NCBI GenBank assembly: GCA_016192035.1 | Contig: JACPUW010000004.1 | Location: 62,001 to 126,000, forward strand | Direction: 5' to 3' | DNA: 64,000 nucleotides | From: Bacteroidota bacterium | GTDB lineage: Bacteria; Bacteroidota; Bacteroidia; CAILMK01; JACPUW01 | In this document: positions 45,401 to 55,056 of the stretch, piece by piece | Numbering within the stretch: the stretch's first letter is position 1 | Layout of the letters: every line of letters starts with the position of its first letter | Translations under genes and position numbers: made by a program | The notes under the pieces: model-generated | Seen by the model: the letters and a program-made list of their open reading frames with translations, nothing else | What the model was told of the DNA's origin: nothing | The model's database searches: none

Positions 45401-46510
45401 GTGAAGTACTATTTGGTAGCGGGAGAAGCATCAGGCGACCTACACGGCGCGGCACTGGCAAGGGCCATAGCGCAGCTTGATACCACTGCCGAGTTTAGGT
45501 ACTGGGGAGGCGACCAAATGCACGAAGCCATTGGGCATCCACCCGTGGTACATATTCGCCAACTGGCGTTTATGGGTTTTTCAGAAGTATTAAAAAACCT
45601 GGGCACTATCCTTCAGAATTTATCACGCTGCAAGCGCGACCTGGCGGCGTTCGGGCCACACGTGCTGATACTCATAGACTACCCGGGTTTTAACCTGCGC
45701 ATGGCTGCCCATGCCAAATCCCTGGGCCTTAAAGTGGCCTACTACATTTCCCCTCAAGTATGGGCCTGGAAAGCAAAACGGGCTTATGCCATCAAACGGC
45801 ATGTGGACCGGATGCTATGTATCCTTCCCTTTGAAGTGTCTTTTTATCAAAACTATGGGTTCGCGGCGCAGTTTGTGGGCCATCCACTCCTTGATGCCAT
45901 CCCCCCCCAGAAACCCCTGGCCGAAAGGTACCTGCATGGCCCCATTGCCCTGCTGCCCGGAAGCCGCAAACAGGAAGTACAGCGAATGTTGCCGCTGATG
46001 ATTGAAGTGGCCAAATCCAGGCCACAAGAACAATTCATGGTAGCCGCAGCCCCCGGACTTGACCTGCAATATTATCTTAACTGGAAATTGCCGGCGAACG
46101 TGGCACTCTGGAAAAACGGCGCGTATGCCCTGCTGTCACAGGCCAAGGCAGCGCTGGTGACCTCTGGCACGGCTACCCTTGAAACTGCCCTGCACCACAC
46201 CCCAATGGCCGTTTGCTACAAGGGCAATCCCTTAAGCGTGGCCATAGCCCGCAGGCTCATTCAGGTGAAATACATCTCATTGGTAAACCTTATAGCCGAC
46301 CGGCCCTTGGTTAGGGAGCTCATCCAGTCGGGGTGTAGCCCTGCATCTTGCGCCAGTGAGCTAGACCAATTAATGGATAGCGGGTACAGGGAAACCCAAC
46401 TAAACGGGTTTAAGGAAGTGCGGCAGATACTGGGACAAGGCGGTGCTTCTCTACGCGCTGCGGCAGCCATTCATGCATTGGCAAGCTCTACCGGGGGGAA
46501 GGGCCGCTAA
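45401..46510 (+). CDS. lpxB: Lipid-A-disaccharide synthase
   Basis: This 369-residue family 19 glycosyltransferase joins UDP-diacylglucosamine and lipid X into the lipid A disaccharide. It begins KYYLVAGEASGDLHGAALA and shows IDYPGFNLRMA, YYISPQVWAWKAKR, GHPLLD, LLPGSRKQEV and TSGTATLETALHHTPMAV. The GTG at 45401 puts the conserved motif at the N-terminus; a TTG at 45389 would add four residues. It confirms an outer membrane with lipid A. Confidence 0.94.
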   Translation: MKYYLVAGEASGDLHGAALARAIAQLDTTAEFRYWGGDQMHEAIGHPPVVHIRQLAFMGFSEVLKNLGTILQNLSRCKRDLAAFGPHVLILIDYPGFNLRMAAHAKSLGLKVAYYISPQVWAWKAKRAYAIKRHVDRMLCILPFEVSFYQNYGFAAQFVGHPLLDAIPPQKPLAERYLHGPIALLPGSRKQEVQRMLPLMIEVAKSRPQEQFMVAAAPGLDLQYYLNWKLPANVALWKNGAYALLSQAKAALVTSGTATLETALHHTPMAVCYKGNPLSVAIARRLIQVKYISLVNLIADRPLVRELIQSGCSPASCASELDQLMDSGYRETQLNGFKEVRQILGQGGASLRAAAAIHALASSTGGKGR

Positions 46511-46525
46511 TTCGGAATACCCTAG

Positions 46526-46533
46526 TACTTTCG
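46526..46533 (+). promoter_or_regulatory. Candidate -7 element for the lipoprotein gene
   Basis: TACTTTCG is one base from TAnnTTTG and lies 23 bp before the ATG at 46557, just past lpxB. No firm -33 element. Confidence 0.3.
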
Positions 46534-46556
46534 CTTTGAAGAGAGAAGTGAAAAGT

Positions 46557-46928
46557 ATGAGAACTTTATTGGCCTTGCTGTGCCTGGCACAGCTTTTTGC
46601 AGGATGTGAGGTTGAGGAATTCCAAGACCTGGCCTCAGAGCTGGTGGGTACCTATCAAGGTGAAGCCAGCGACGACTTTATACGCATGAAAAACCAGGAA
46701 ATCATTGTTTCCAGGATTTCTGACCACCTGATAGAGGTAACTCCAAGTATGGACAACATGATCACAATCCCATTTAGGCTGGAAATAGTGCAAGATGGCA
46801 AGTACGTGAAGCACACGCCCGATGCCGTTGACATAAGCTTTGAAGCAACCATGAGCGGTGACCGGGTCAAACTGTCTTTTCAGGCAAACAATCCCTTACA
46901 CTCATTTGATGGTAACAGGAAAAAATAA
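46557..46928 (+). CDS. Small hypothetical lipoprotein
   Basis: This 123-residue protein starts MRTLLALLCLAQLFAGCEVEE, a lipoprotein signal with the lipobox LFAGC (Cys at residue 17). The mature part is acidic and probably beta-rich, with no family recognised. The ATG at 46557 is chosen because longer in-frame starts overlap lpxB and lack a signal. It lies between lpxB and a T9SS protein and could be an envelope component. Confidence 0.7.
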   Translation: MRTLLALLCLAQLFAGCEVEEFQDLASELVGTYQGEASDDFIRMKNQEIIVSRISDHLIEVTPSMDNMITIPFRLEIVQDGKYVKHTPDAVDISFEATMSGDRVKLSFQANNPLHSFDGNRKK

Positions 46929-46981
46929 TTTGGGGGCTTGTATGTAGAAATCCCTAATTTGTGCCTTCAAATGTTAAAGGT

Positions 46982-49534
46982 ATGAGGTTCACCAAGGTTT
47001 CATTTTATTTATTATTTGTCTTATTTTTAACTATTTACAGCCTTGACCTAATGGGCCAGTCCTGTCAGGTGAAGGTGTTTGCCAACAAGGAGGGCATATG
47101 CAAAGGAGCACAGGCACAACTGAGGATCAGCCTGGCCGACACCCTGCCTACCTCCCTCACCACCAACAATTCCCAGCGCGGCAACATGTTTACCCTGGTG
47201 GCCAAGAACGACATCATTATTACCCATTTTGATGGGCACCCGCAATCGGACACCAAGTACGCCATATACTACAAAACAGGCACTTATGTAGGCGCCGAGC
47301 GGGATAGCACCCTGTGGACCCTGTTGGGGAGGCACTATAATGTCAAGTCAAACGGCACCGGATACGCTACCAGGATACCCATCTACTTTAGGGTGCAGGT
47401 GAAAAAGGGCGACTCGGTTTCCTTTTACGTGAGCTCCACCACCTCCGTATCACAGAACTATCTAAACGGCAGCGTACAACACGCCGTGTTCTCCACCGAC
47501 AACAACCTGTTTATGCGCGAGGGGGTGGGGCTTGACTGGCCTTTTACCCATGCAGCCATTACGGGAATTTTCGCGCCCAGGGTATGGAACGGAACGATCT
47601 ACTACGAACTAGACGCGCCCAAAACGGTGAAATGGAGTACTTCAGAGACCACCGATACCATTTATGTGCGCCCCACCAAATCAACCACCTACTTTGCCGA
47701 TGTGAACTTTGGCACATGCAAACTACGGGACTCGGTAAGAATAACGGTTGAAAACCTCAGTGTTGACCTAGGCCCCGATAGGTACCTATGTGCCGGGGGC
47801 AGCATACAGCTCGATGGCGGCACTGCACCCAAGGGAACCAAGTACACCTGGAGCCCCGGTGGCCCAGGCAACCGCTTGCGCTCCTATTCCGCCGGGGGGG
47901 TCAAATCTGTTTCCGTGGTTACCCCCTTTGGCTGTAAGTACACCGACACGGTGGTTATCAATGATGTGACCTCACCTTCGGTGTCACTGGGCAGCGACAA
48001 AGACCTGTGTGAAGGGGATACACTATACCTAGACCCTGGGACATATGGCGCCAAGCACACATTTAAGTGGAATACCAACGATACCACCCGCAGGCTCATG
48101 GTCACTGCCGGTGGAAAGTTTGCGATTACGGTAAAGGACTCTTTTGGTTGTGAAGGCAAAGGATCTGTGGAGGTGTTCCAGAGGGCCACGCCGGTGCCTG
48201 ACCTGGGCAAGGACAAGGAAATATGTGAAGGCAAGGAATTTGTGTTGGATGCCGGATTTAGCGATGGAAAAACCACCTATTTGTGGTCAACAACAGAAAC
48301 CACCAAAACCATATCAATAACCAAAACCGGAAACTACTCCGTGTTGGTAACCACCGAGTTTGGATGCCAGGGAAGGGATACCGCCACCTATTTTTTCCAT
48401 GGAAATCCCACCAGCCCCATGGACCGCAACGTGTTTGCCTGCAAGGGTAGCGAAATACTCCTTGATGCCGGTGGGCACGGCCCTGGCAGTGCCTACTCCT
48501 GGAGTACCGGCCAAACAACACAAACCGTAAAGACTACCAATGCCGGCGATTTCTTGGTGACGATAACCGACTCGTTCAAATGCACCTACACCGACACCAT
48601 AACGGTAGTACACCGAAAACTGCCCAAGGTGGACTTGGGGGCCAACCTCACCATCTGTGAGGGATATACGGCCAAGCTGGACGCCGGCTATAACGATGGA
48701 AAAACACACTACGCCTGGAGCACCAGTGACACCACCAAAGACATTACCGTGAGTGCATCGGGCACTTACTCGGTGGTGGTAACCGACTCATTTGGATGTG
48801 CCAACAGCGACGAAGTAACCGTGGTGGTGTTTCCCCTACCAGTAAGTGGATTGGGGCCTGATACCTCCGTATGCAGCAGCGAAACCCTGACACTAGACCC
48901 CGGAAGCCATGCCAAATACCTGTGGAGCAATGCCGCTACTACACGCACCATTACCGTGGGCCCAGGCACCTACTCGGTGGAAATTACCGGAGCCAGTGGG
49001 TGCACCCTTGTGGATGAAATTACGGTAAGCCTCCTGCCCACCCCCGAATCATCCTTTACCCATGAAGTGGCCGGCGGACAGGCCATGGCGTTTGAAAGCA
49101 CTTCTAGCCATGCCGTGGGCCACAAGTGGAATTTTGGCGATGGCGGCACGGCCACCGGCAAAAAAGTAACCCATTGGTACAAAACATCTGGCGACTATAC
49201 CGTGACGCTCAAGGCCACAAACCGCTGTGGCGAGGACGAAAGCAGCTATTCGGTGAAAGTAGATCCCAGTGGACTGCCCGAGTCAACCAGGGCGGTCTTT
49301 TCTGTTTACCCCAATCCGGCAAACGGAAGCTTTATGGTAGAAGGCCCAGCGGGCAACCTACACCTAGCCATAGTAACCTTACAGGGCAAAACCCTTGACA
49401 TAGTGAGCGTACCCACGGCAAATGGAGCCTGGAAAGTTGATTTGGCACAGCTGCCTGCCCCAGGCATCTACTTGTTACAGGCTACCACAGATGACGGTTT
49501 GCGCTGGTGCCAGCCCATTCAACTTGGTTTCTAG
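46982..49534 (+). CDS. Secreted repeat/PKD protein with T9SS type A domain
   Basis: This 850-residue protein has a signal peptide (MRFTKVSFYLLFVLFLTIYS), an N-terminal domain of about 250 residues and then six Ig-like repeats of 72 residues, each opening with a form like VDLGPD...C.G and closing near G.Y.V.V....GC. A PKD domain follows (FTHEVAGGQAMAFES, WNFGDGGTATGK, YTVTLKATNRCGE). It ends with a T9SS domain: FSVYPNPANGSFMV and PAPGIYLLQATT. The repeats are spaced 216 bp apart. It is likely a surface or adhesive protein. The ATG at 46982 gives the clean signal peptide. Confidence 0.85.
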   Translation: MRFTKVSFYLLFVLFLTIYSLDLMGQSCQVKVFANKEGICKGAQAQLRISLADTLPTSLTTNNSQRGNMFTLVAKNDIIITHFDGHPQSDTKYAIYYKTGTYVGAERDSTLWTLLGRHYNVKSNGTGYATRIPIYFRVQVKKGDSVSFYVSSTTSVSQNYLNGSVQHAVFSTDNNLFMREGVGLDWPFTHAAITGIFAPRVWNGTIYYELDAPKTVKWSTSETTDTIYVRPTKSTTYFADVNFGTCKLRDSVRITVENLSVDLGPDRYLCAGGSIQLDGGTAPKGTKYTWSPGGPGNRLRSYSAGGVKSVSVVTPFGCKYTDTVVINDVTSPSVSLGSDKDLCEGDTLYLDPGTYGAKHTFKWNTNDTTRRLMVTAGGKFAITVKDSFGCEGKGSVEVFQRATPVPDLGKDKEICEGKEFVLDAGFSDGKTTYLWSTTETTKTISITKTGNYSVLVTTEFGCQGRDTATYFFHGNPTSPMDRNVFACKGSEILLDAGGHGPGSAYSWSTGQTTQTVKTTNAGDFLVTITDSFKCTYTDTITVVHRKLPKVDLGANLTICEGYTAKLDAGYNDGKTHYAWSTSDTTKDITVSASGTYSVVVTDSFGCANSDEVTVVVFPLPVSGLGPDTSVCSSETLTLDPGSHAKYLWSNAATTRTITVGPGTYSVEITGASGCTLVDEITVSLLPTPESSFTHEVAGGQAMAFESTSSHAVGHKWNFGDGGTATGKKVTHWYKTSGDYTVTLKATNRCGEDESSYSVKVDPSGLPESTRAVFSVYPNPANGSFMVEGPAGNLHLAIVTLQGKTLDIVSVPTANGAWKVDLAQLPAPGIYLLQATTDDGLRWCQPIQLGF
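47762..49060 (+). repeat. Six in-frame 216-bp tandem repeats
   Basis: Repeat starts (codon before the DLG or equivalent triplet) fall at 47762, 47981, 48197, 48413, 48629 and 48845. The first interval is 219 bp and the other four are exactly 216. The copies are diverged but share the opening xxLGxD...C and a closing GC. They encode Ig-like domains. Confidence 0.8.
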
Positions 49535-49536
49535 GT

Positions 49537-52347
49537 CTATACCAAGTCCATCATAAGGTATTTGCGCTCTGATTCCGGGTCGGTGAGCTCAAACGGCCTT
49601 TGGCTGTCCCAGATTTGTTCCAGTAAGCTTACCAACCCCTTGTGGTAAGCAACAAAATGGGGCAGTGACCAAGCATTCTCCGTAACGGGCACCACCATGC
49701 CAGGCCCACCCTTGGCCAAGCTAAACACCACTGGTTGAATAGATTCTGATGGATTGTTCATGAGATAGACCAGTGCATAAAACAGGGTTTGCATGGCCGG
49801 GGCATACTGCGCTTTGGTAAACAGGGGCAACACCTTGTCTTCCTTGGTTACCGACAGTCTCACCGAGCCTGTTTTATAGTCCACCAGGCGTTTTTTTCCC
49901 ATTACCTCATCCAGCCGGTCCAACTGGCCTTTGAGCCTGATTTTCTTAGGCCCATCTGTCGTTTGAATGGGTATATCATAATAAAAATCAGCACTCTCCA
50001 AAGCCCGCAATACCAGTCCCTCGGTGTGCAGGTCAGTGGTAATGGCATTCTGGGCCATTTTGAGGCACACGTTAAAAAACAAGCGGTTTCGCCCCCTTAG
50101 CTCTGCTGGTTGCAGGTGCATGACTTGCTCCAGGTAGTGCCCCAGGGTAGGCACCAATTTTTGTTGCATGGCCGCCATGAGGTGTGGCCCCAACTCTTGG
50201 TGCAGGTATGGGGTATAGATTTCTTCAAGGGTGTGGTGTACTATGGTGCCCATGGCTATGTGGTCCACTTCCTCCATCACCAATTGGGGCTCCATAAAAT
50301 TGGCCACATACCTCAGGTAAAACTGTATGGGACTCTTAATATAGGTAGATAGGGCCGATGGCGACATACCGCGGCCTACCTCCCCTTCTTTTACCTCATA
50401 GCGCGCCAGTGATGCCATAGCCCACTGGTCTTTGTCCACCGACCAATCACGGTAGTTATTGACCTGTCCCTTAAGGGTATATACCTGTTCTTTGATGGAT
50501 AGGTGGGCCAATTCCTGCTTTATTTGGCGGACAAACCGGCTCATCTCGCCCTTGCCTTCCCCGTCGGTATCGGTATTGTAATACAGGTACACATCTTGGG
50601 CCCTGTGCATCATGCGGTAGAAGTAGTATGACCACATGGCGTCGTTGTCGCCAGTGGTTGGCAAACCAAAAGCCTTGCGCAGCGCGTGGGGAATAAGGGT
50701 TTGGCGCTTGCCCGCGCGGGGCAGTACGCCTTCGTTGGCCGAAAGCACAAATAAACAGTCAAAATCTATGGCACGGGCTTCTAGCAAGCCCATCACTTGC
50801 ACGCCCGTAAGCGGTTCGCCCTCAAAAGCAATGCTCTGTCCGCTCAGTGCTTCCTTGAGCAGGGGCCAGGCTTGTGGCACATCATCATTATTAAGGTATC
50901 TGGCATAGAGCTTAGAAAATAGCTTGATCTGTTGCAGGGTGTGCAGGGCTATGTGCTCACCCACGGCTTCGCCCTTAGCCTTGGCCAGGAGGGCTGCGGC
51001 GCCCATGAGTTTTTGGTAAAGTTCATGGGCAGTGTGGGCAGGTGCCAGCAGGCCCCGCAACCCAGGGTGCAGGCCAAATGTATCAAGCCATGCCAAAGGG
51101 ATGTACACCATATTGCCGCTAAGTATTTCTGCTTGCAGCCTTTGTGATTCCCCATTCATAAACCCTTTCATATCAGGGTGCCTGAGCACTTTGAGTACTT
51201 TTCGGTAGGCAAACGATTTCTTATGTGGATCAAAGTGTGCATAGAGCTGTGCCAGGTCGGCCAGGAGCGACCATAAAGACGTGGAAACCAGCGGCAAGCC
51301 CATAGTGATGTTGTAGGGAAATGGGAGTCCGGTCACCACTTGCAGCACTGCCCTTATAGACTGCTCATCAGGCAATACCAAGCCTGTGCGCCCGTTGCGC
51401 CGGTTATGAGGCAATTCGTTCATTTGTTGCCACATGGCTTGGACCATGCCTGTGGTGCCAGATGCGCCAACCACTGAAATCTGCTTGTGCCCGTGGGCCA
51501 ACCTGCTGGGCAATTGATAATCATCATGACCCCTGCCCCCCCACAGGGGAAACTTGCCCCTATTCAGGCGCATAAAGTGTCCGGCCTGGTGGTGAGGGGC
51601 CATATAGTGCGCGTCGCAATCAAAGAAATACAGTGTCTCATGGGCCAGTCCTTCCATTAGGGTAAAAAGGGCTTCGTCGGCAGGTGTTAGGGCATTGAAC
51701 CCACATATGGCCAGGGTTTTTCCGCCCAGGTACGGGGCCAGTGCCCCTGGACGCAAAATCAACTGGCGCTGGGCCATAGCCCCGTAAGCAGTGCCCATTT
51801 CCATGAGCCGGTGGTGAAAAGAAAAATAGAGTGCCCCCATAAGGCGCCACAGCAAGATGAAATCCAACTGCACCCCCTGGGCAGGTTTACCTGAAAAATG
51901 TGCCCAAAACCGCTTAAAATGTTCGAGTTGCTCAGGCGGCAGCGAAAAGGAACCCTCCAGGTCGCGCAGCTGGGCCAGGCTTGAAAAGAGCAGCTTGGGA
52001 TCGGCCAGTGCGGCATCCATGTCGTTAAAATCGGCTATGATGGTTTCTCCCAGCGGAAAGAACCTTAGCAGGGGCAGGGGTTCGTCGGCAGGATCCAGGA
52101 GTTTCAGGTAGCAGCCATAGAGCTCAAACACCAATTGCATGGGGTCCATCACCACCAAATGCCCCTTATTCTCTACCAATTGGCTAATGGAAACGCACTC
52201 AGGCAACAGCAGGGGCCCATCCATGGTCTGGGCCATATGCTGATGTACATAGTGGGCAGGCCGCTTGCCCGGAAAAAGCAGTAGGGTTTGGCCCCAGGCC
52301 ACCCCCCTATTCTGCAAGTCGTGGATCACTTCTTCAATAAATGTCAT
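49537..52347 (-). CDS. AddB-like PD-(D/E)XK nuclease, inactivated helicase-like N-terminus
   Basis: This 936-residue protein is the likely partner of the AddA-like helicase at 6210-9368. The N-terminus LLLFPGKRPAHYVHQ sits where a Walker A would be but is degraded. The C-terminal nuclease has AMGTIVHHTLEEIY, GQLDRLDEV and LVDYKTG, with Asp and Lys conserved. The usual Cys of the AddB [4Fe-4S] site (NCP motif) is replaced by Ser-Pro in STYIKSPIQFYL, so no cluster is expected. The ATG at 52347 (MTFIEEVIHDL) is chosen over one at 52365. It converges with the T9SS gene, stops 2 bp apart. Confidence 0.82.
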   Translation of the reverse strand: MTFIEEVIHDLQNRGVAWGQTLLLFPGKRPAHYVHQHMAQTMDGPLLLPECVSISQLVENKGHLVVMDPMQLVFELYGCYLKLLDPADEPLPLLRFFPLGETIIADFNDMDAALADPKLLFSSLAQLRDLEGSFSLPPEQLEHFKRFWAHFSGKPAQGVQLDFILLWRLMGALYFSFHHRLMEMGTAYGAMAQRQLILRPGALAPYLGGKTLAICGFNALTPADEALFTLMEGLAHETLYFFDCDAHYMAPHHQAGHFMRLNRGKFPLWGGRGHDDYQLPSRLAHGHKQISVVGASGTTGMVQAMWQQMNELPHNRRNGRTGLVLPDEQSIRAVLQVVTGLPFPYNITMGLPLVSTSLWSLLADLAQLYAHFDPHKKSFAYRKVLKVLRHPDMKGFMNGESQRLQAEILSGNMVYIPLAWLDTFGLHPGLRGLLAPAHTAHELYQKLMGAAALLAKAKGEAVGEHIALHTLQQIKLFSKLYARYLNNDDVPQAWPLLKEALSGQSIAFEGEPLTGVQVMGLLEARAIDFDCLFVLSANEGVLPRAGKRQTLIPHALRKAFGLPTTGDNDAMWSYYFYRMMHRAQDVYLYYNTDTDGEGKGEMSRFVRQIKQELAHLSIKEQVYTLKGQVNNYRDWSVDKDQWAMASLARYEVKEGEVGRGMSPSALSTYIKSPIQFYLRYVANFMEPQLVMEEVDHIAMGTIVHHTLEEIYTPYLHQELGPHLMAAMQQKLVPTLGHYLEQVMHLQPAELRGRNRLFFNVCLKMAQNAITTDLHTEGLVLRALESADFYYDIPIQTTDGPKKIRLKGQLDRLDEVMGKKRLVDYKTGSVRLSVTKEDKVLPLFTKAQYAPAMQTLFYALVYLMNNPSESIQPVVFSLAKGGPGMVVPVTENAWSLPHFVAYHKGLVSLLEQIWDSQRPFELTDPESERKYLMMDLV

Positions 52348-52365
52348 AAGCCGCAGGGACAGCAA

Positions 52366-52676
52366 AACGATAGGAATGGTAAAAATAGGCTGTTCACACG
52401 CATAGCAACCGTACCCCCCTTTTTTTTCATTGGCCGGCAGGCCGGCAACAAGTGCATACTACGTGCCCACTGGCATGCTGCACAGGCCCTGGCCCAGCCA
52501 GTGGCCCACCTTCAGCTCTTTACCCAGATTGTGGCAAAAGGCTGTTAAACTGCCCATTACCACCCATTATCCATGTATTGGCCACTATATATGACTGGCC
52601 ATGGGTTATCCAAATTTGCCCTAACCTTGTACCGCCGGAAAGCTTGGAAACCCGGCATTGTTAGCCTACCCTTCAT
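52366..52676 (+). promoter_or_regulatory. Intergenic region between the AddB-like and NADH dehydrogenase genes
   Basis: About 310 bp without a credible gene. It holds a GCCGG-CAGG-CCGGC hairpin at 52433-52446 preceded by a pyrimidine tract, and TAACCTTG (52622-52629), one mismatch from TAnnTTTG, about 47 bp before the dehydrogenase ATG. No -33 element at normal spacing and no RNA gene were seen. Confidence 0.35.
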
Positions 52677-53960
52677 ATGAACGACCGATCGATACACATA
52701 CCCCATAGCCCACTGCCGCGCATAGTAGTGATAGGCGGGGGATTTGCCGGCCTGGAGCTGTGCAAGCGCATAGACGACACCAAGTACCAAACGGTGTTGC
52801 TTGACCGGTACAACTTCCACACGTTTCAGCCGCTGCTGTACCAGGTGGCCACGGCAGGCCTGGAACCCAGCAGCATATCGGGACCACTGCGCAACATATT
52901 CAAAAACAAGCGAAACTTTCATTTCCGCTTGGTGGAAGTGGACAAGGTATGCGTGGATGAACACGCAGTACACACCACCCAAGGAGCGCTGCGGTTTGAC
53001 CTGCTGGTGGTGGCCAACGGCACAAAGACCAACTACTTTGGGCACAAAGAGAAGTATGAAGGTGCATTTCCGCTAAAGCAAACCCCACAGGCACTGGCCC
53101 TTCGAAATAGCACCCTTCGCAATTTTGAAGAGGCCCTTTCCGTAACCAACCCCGACGAAAGGCAATCTATGCTGAATGTGGTGGTGGTGGGCGGTGGCCC
53201 TACCGGGGTAGAAGTATCTGGTGCTTATAGCGAACTAAGAAACAAAATTTTGCCCTGTGACTATCCGGAGTTAGATTTTGGGCTCATGCAGATCCACCTT
53301 ATAGAGGGTAGCGGCCAACTGCTGAACGGCATGAGCAAAAAATCACAGGAAAACGCGCTCAAAGCACTCACCAACATGGGGGTACAGGTAAGGCTCAACG
53401 CCAGGGTAGTTTCTTACCAAAACCATGTGGCTACCCTCAATGACGGAACCGAACTTAGGGCACATACCCTGGTATGGGCTGCCGGGGTCACGGCCAACTT
53501 GATACCCGGGCTTGAGGCCTATGCCCAAGCACCCAGCAACCGGCTATTGGTAGATGGCCACCAACTAATTGTAGGCACAAAAAACGTGTATGCCCTGGGC
53601 GATATAGCCCTAATGCCTGGCGGAGACTACCCCAATGGGCACCCCCAGTTGGCCCAGGTGGCCATACAGCAAGCCAAGTGCCTGGCCAAGAACCTACGCC
53701 ACGGTACAGATACCGAAAGGTGGACGGCGTTTAGATACAAGGACAAGGGGAGCATGGCCACTATAGGTCGCAACCAAGCGGTGGTGGACCTGCCGGGCAA
53801 TATCCATTTCCACGGCGGGTTGGCCTGGTTTATCTGGATGTTTGTCCACTTGATGGCCATCATAGGTTTTAGAAACCGGGTGGTCATCCTAATGAACTGG
53901 ATATGGAACTACTTTACCTATGACCGCAGCATACGCCTGATCTTACGGGCAGGGAGCTAG
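52677..53960 (+). CDS. ndh: Type II NADH:quinone oxidoreductase
   Basis: This 427-residue flavoprotein oxidises NADH without pumping protons. It has the FAD motif IVVIGGGFAGLELCKRID, RYNFHTFQPLLYQVATAGL with the quinone-site pattern, the second NAD motif VVVVGGGPTGVEVSGAYSEL and VYALGDIALM. The C-terminus has an amphipathic or transmembrane helix (GGLAWFIWMFVHLMAIIGF) for membrane binding. The length and motifs match bacterial Ndh. Confidence 0.93.
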   Translation: MNDRSIHIPHSPLPRIVVIGGGFAGLELCKRIDDTKYQTVLLDRYNFHTFQPLLYQVATAGLEPSSISGPLRNIFKNKRNFHFRLVEVDKVCVDEHAVHTTQGALRFDLLVVANGTKTNYFGHKEKYEGAFPLKQTPQALALRNSTLRNFEEALSVTNPDERQSMLNVVVVGGGPTGVEVSGAYSELRNKILPCDYPELDFGLMQIHLIEGSGQLLNGMSKKSQENALKALTNMGVQVRLNARVVSYQNHVATLNDGTELRAHTLVWAAGVTANLIPGLEAYAQAPSNRLLVDGHQLIVGTKNVYALGDIALMPGGDYPNGHPQLAQVAIQQAKCLAKNLRHGTDTERWTAFRYKDKGSMATIGRNQAVVDLPGNIHFHGGLAWFIWMFVHLMAIIGFRNRVVILMNWIWNYFTYDRSIRLILRAGS

Positions 53961-54213
53961 TTTGAAACGTGAAGGGGCCTGTGGTTAGACCCCTGGGCCG
54001 CCACGGCATGGCCCTTGGCCTCTGGGACTATATTTGCCCATATGTACTTTAAGTCAATACCAAATGCGCAATTAACCCTTCGCTAAAAGATTAATGGACA
54101 ATCAATTACCTACTTATAGGCCTTACTGGTGGGTGGCCAACCATTACAATCAAAACCCTACTTGATGATTCCATAGCCTAACCTATTAATTCAATGAGAG
54201 ATAACAAGGATAA
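53961..54213 (+). other. Left edge of the restriction-modification block
   Basis: The first 70-90 bp are G+C-rich like the host genes; from about 54040 the sequence becomes A+T-rich. TATATTTG at 54029-54036 is an exact -7 match that could serve the restriction operon with a long leader, or be an older promoter separated from its gene by the insertion. No attachment-site repeat was found. Confidence 0.3.
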
Positions 54214-55050
54214 ATGAGTAATAAAGCACAAATAGGGGAAGCGATAAAAACCGTAGTAAGCACCATGATGGATAGGGTAATGAACAATGTACTGTGTACG
54301 GATCCATTTATAAAGGAAAAACACCATTCGGCCAAGCCACTCTATGCCGCACTTGTTCCAGATGAAATATTTAAGGGAGCGCATTTTGAAAGAAGGTTCG
54401 TTACCCCATTTGGCAGCGTTTGGGAAAAACTAGCGCAAGTGGTTGCCAATGAAACCCATGGACATTGCATAGTGGGGCATAAAATTGATGGAGTTATTGG
54501 TAATGAGTGCCTAAGGCGGATTCAGGAAGTGTTGAATAGCCTTGAAACCAAAACCAAAGGAAAAGATAGGGTAAAGGCCAATTGGTCAAAGGAAATTAGC
54601 TACATACTAGCAGGTGGCGGCGAGCCCATTCCAGTAAGTGTTACCTGCGACTTATTCATTCACAATCAAGTAACCGGGAAAAAATACGCATTCGAGCTAA
54701 AAGGGCCATTGCCAAACAGTGACCAAACTAAGGTGAGTAAAGAAAAGATATTCAAACTATTGGCAATGAATCCCAAAAAAATTGACTTTGCTTTTTTTGC
54801 CCTTCCATACAATCCCTATGGTAAAAAACCCGACTATTCCTGGCCATTCCCCATGAGATGGTTCAATATGAACGAGGACGAATGTGTGCTAATTGGCAAT
54901 GAATTCTGGGACTTAGTTGGTGGGGACGGCACATATAAGGCTTTTATTGCAGCGATAAATTCACTGGGCAAAGAATATAAGGAAAGAATATACAGGGAGT
55001 TCTTAGGGATGGAGCCTCCGCTAGGCATAAATGAAGGTTTACTTAAGTAG
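54214..55050 (+). CDS. TdeIII-like type II restriction endonuclease
   Basis: This 278-residue protein resembles TdeIII-family restriction enzymes (recognition GGNCC in the namesake). KPLYAALVPDEIFKGAHFER with the following RRFVTPFGSVWE is the recognisable core, and DLFIHNQVTGKKYAFELKG gives a PD-(D/E)XK-like active site with Asp, Glu and Lys. It is followed after 6 bp by a C5 methyltransferase. Codons are more A+T-rich than in flanking genes, suggesting horizontal gain. The actual target site cannot be read from the sequence. Confidence 0.7.
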   Translation: MSNKAQIGEAIKTVVSTMMDRVMNNVLCTDPFIKEKHHSAKPLYAALVPDEIFKGAHFERRFVTPFGSVWEKLAQVVANETHGHCIVGHKIDGVIGNECLRRIQEVLNSLETKTKGKDRVKANWSKEISYILAGGGEPIPVSVTCDLFIHNQVTGKKYAFELKGPLPNSDQTKVSKEKIFKLLAMNPKKIDFAFFALPYNPYGKKPDYSWPFPMRWFNMNEDECVLIGNEFWDLVGGDGTYKAFIAAINSLGKEYKERIYREFLGMEPPLGINEGLLK

Positions 55051-55056
55051 GAAAAG

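Noticed and set aside
47762-49060. Repeats as a CRISPR array
   Set aside because: They are long, in frame, diverged and encode protein domains.
52433-52446. GCCGG-CAGG-CCGGC hairpin as a terminator
   Set aside because: No T-run follows on either strand and no gene ends nearby.
53961-54040. AGGGG/CCCCT stem as a terminator after ndh
   Set aside because: Only five base pairs, a 12-base loop and no T-run.
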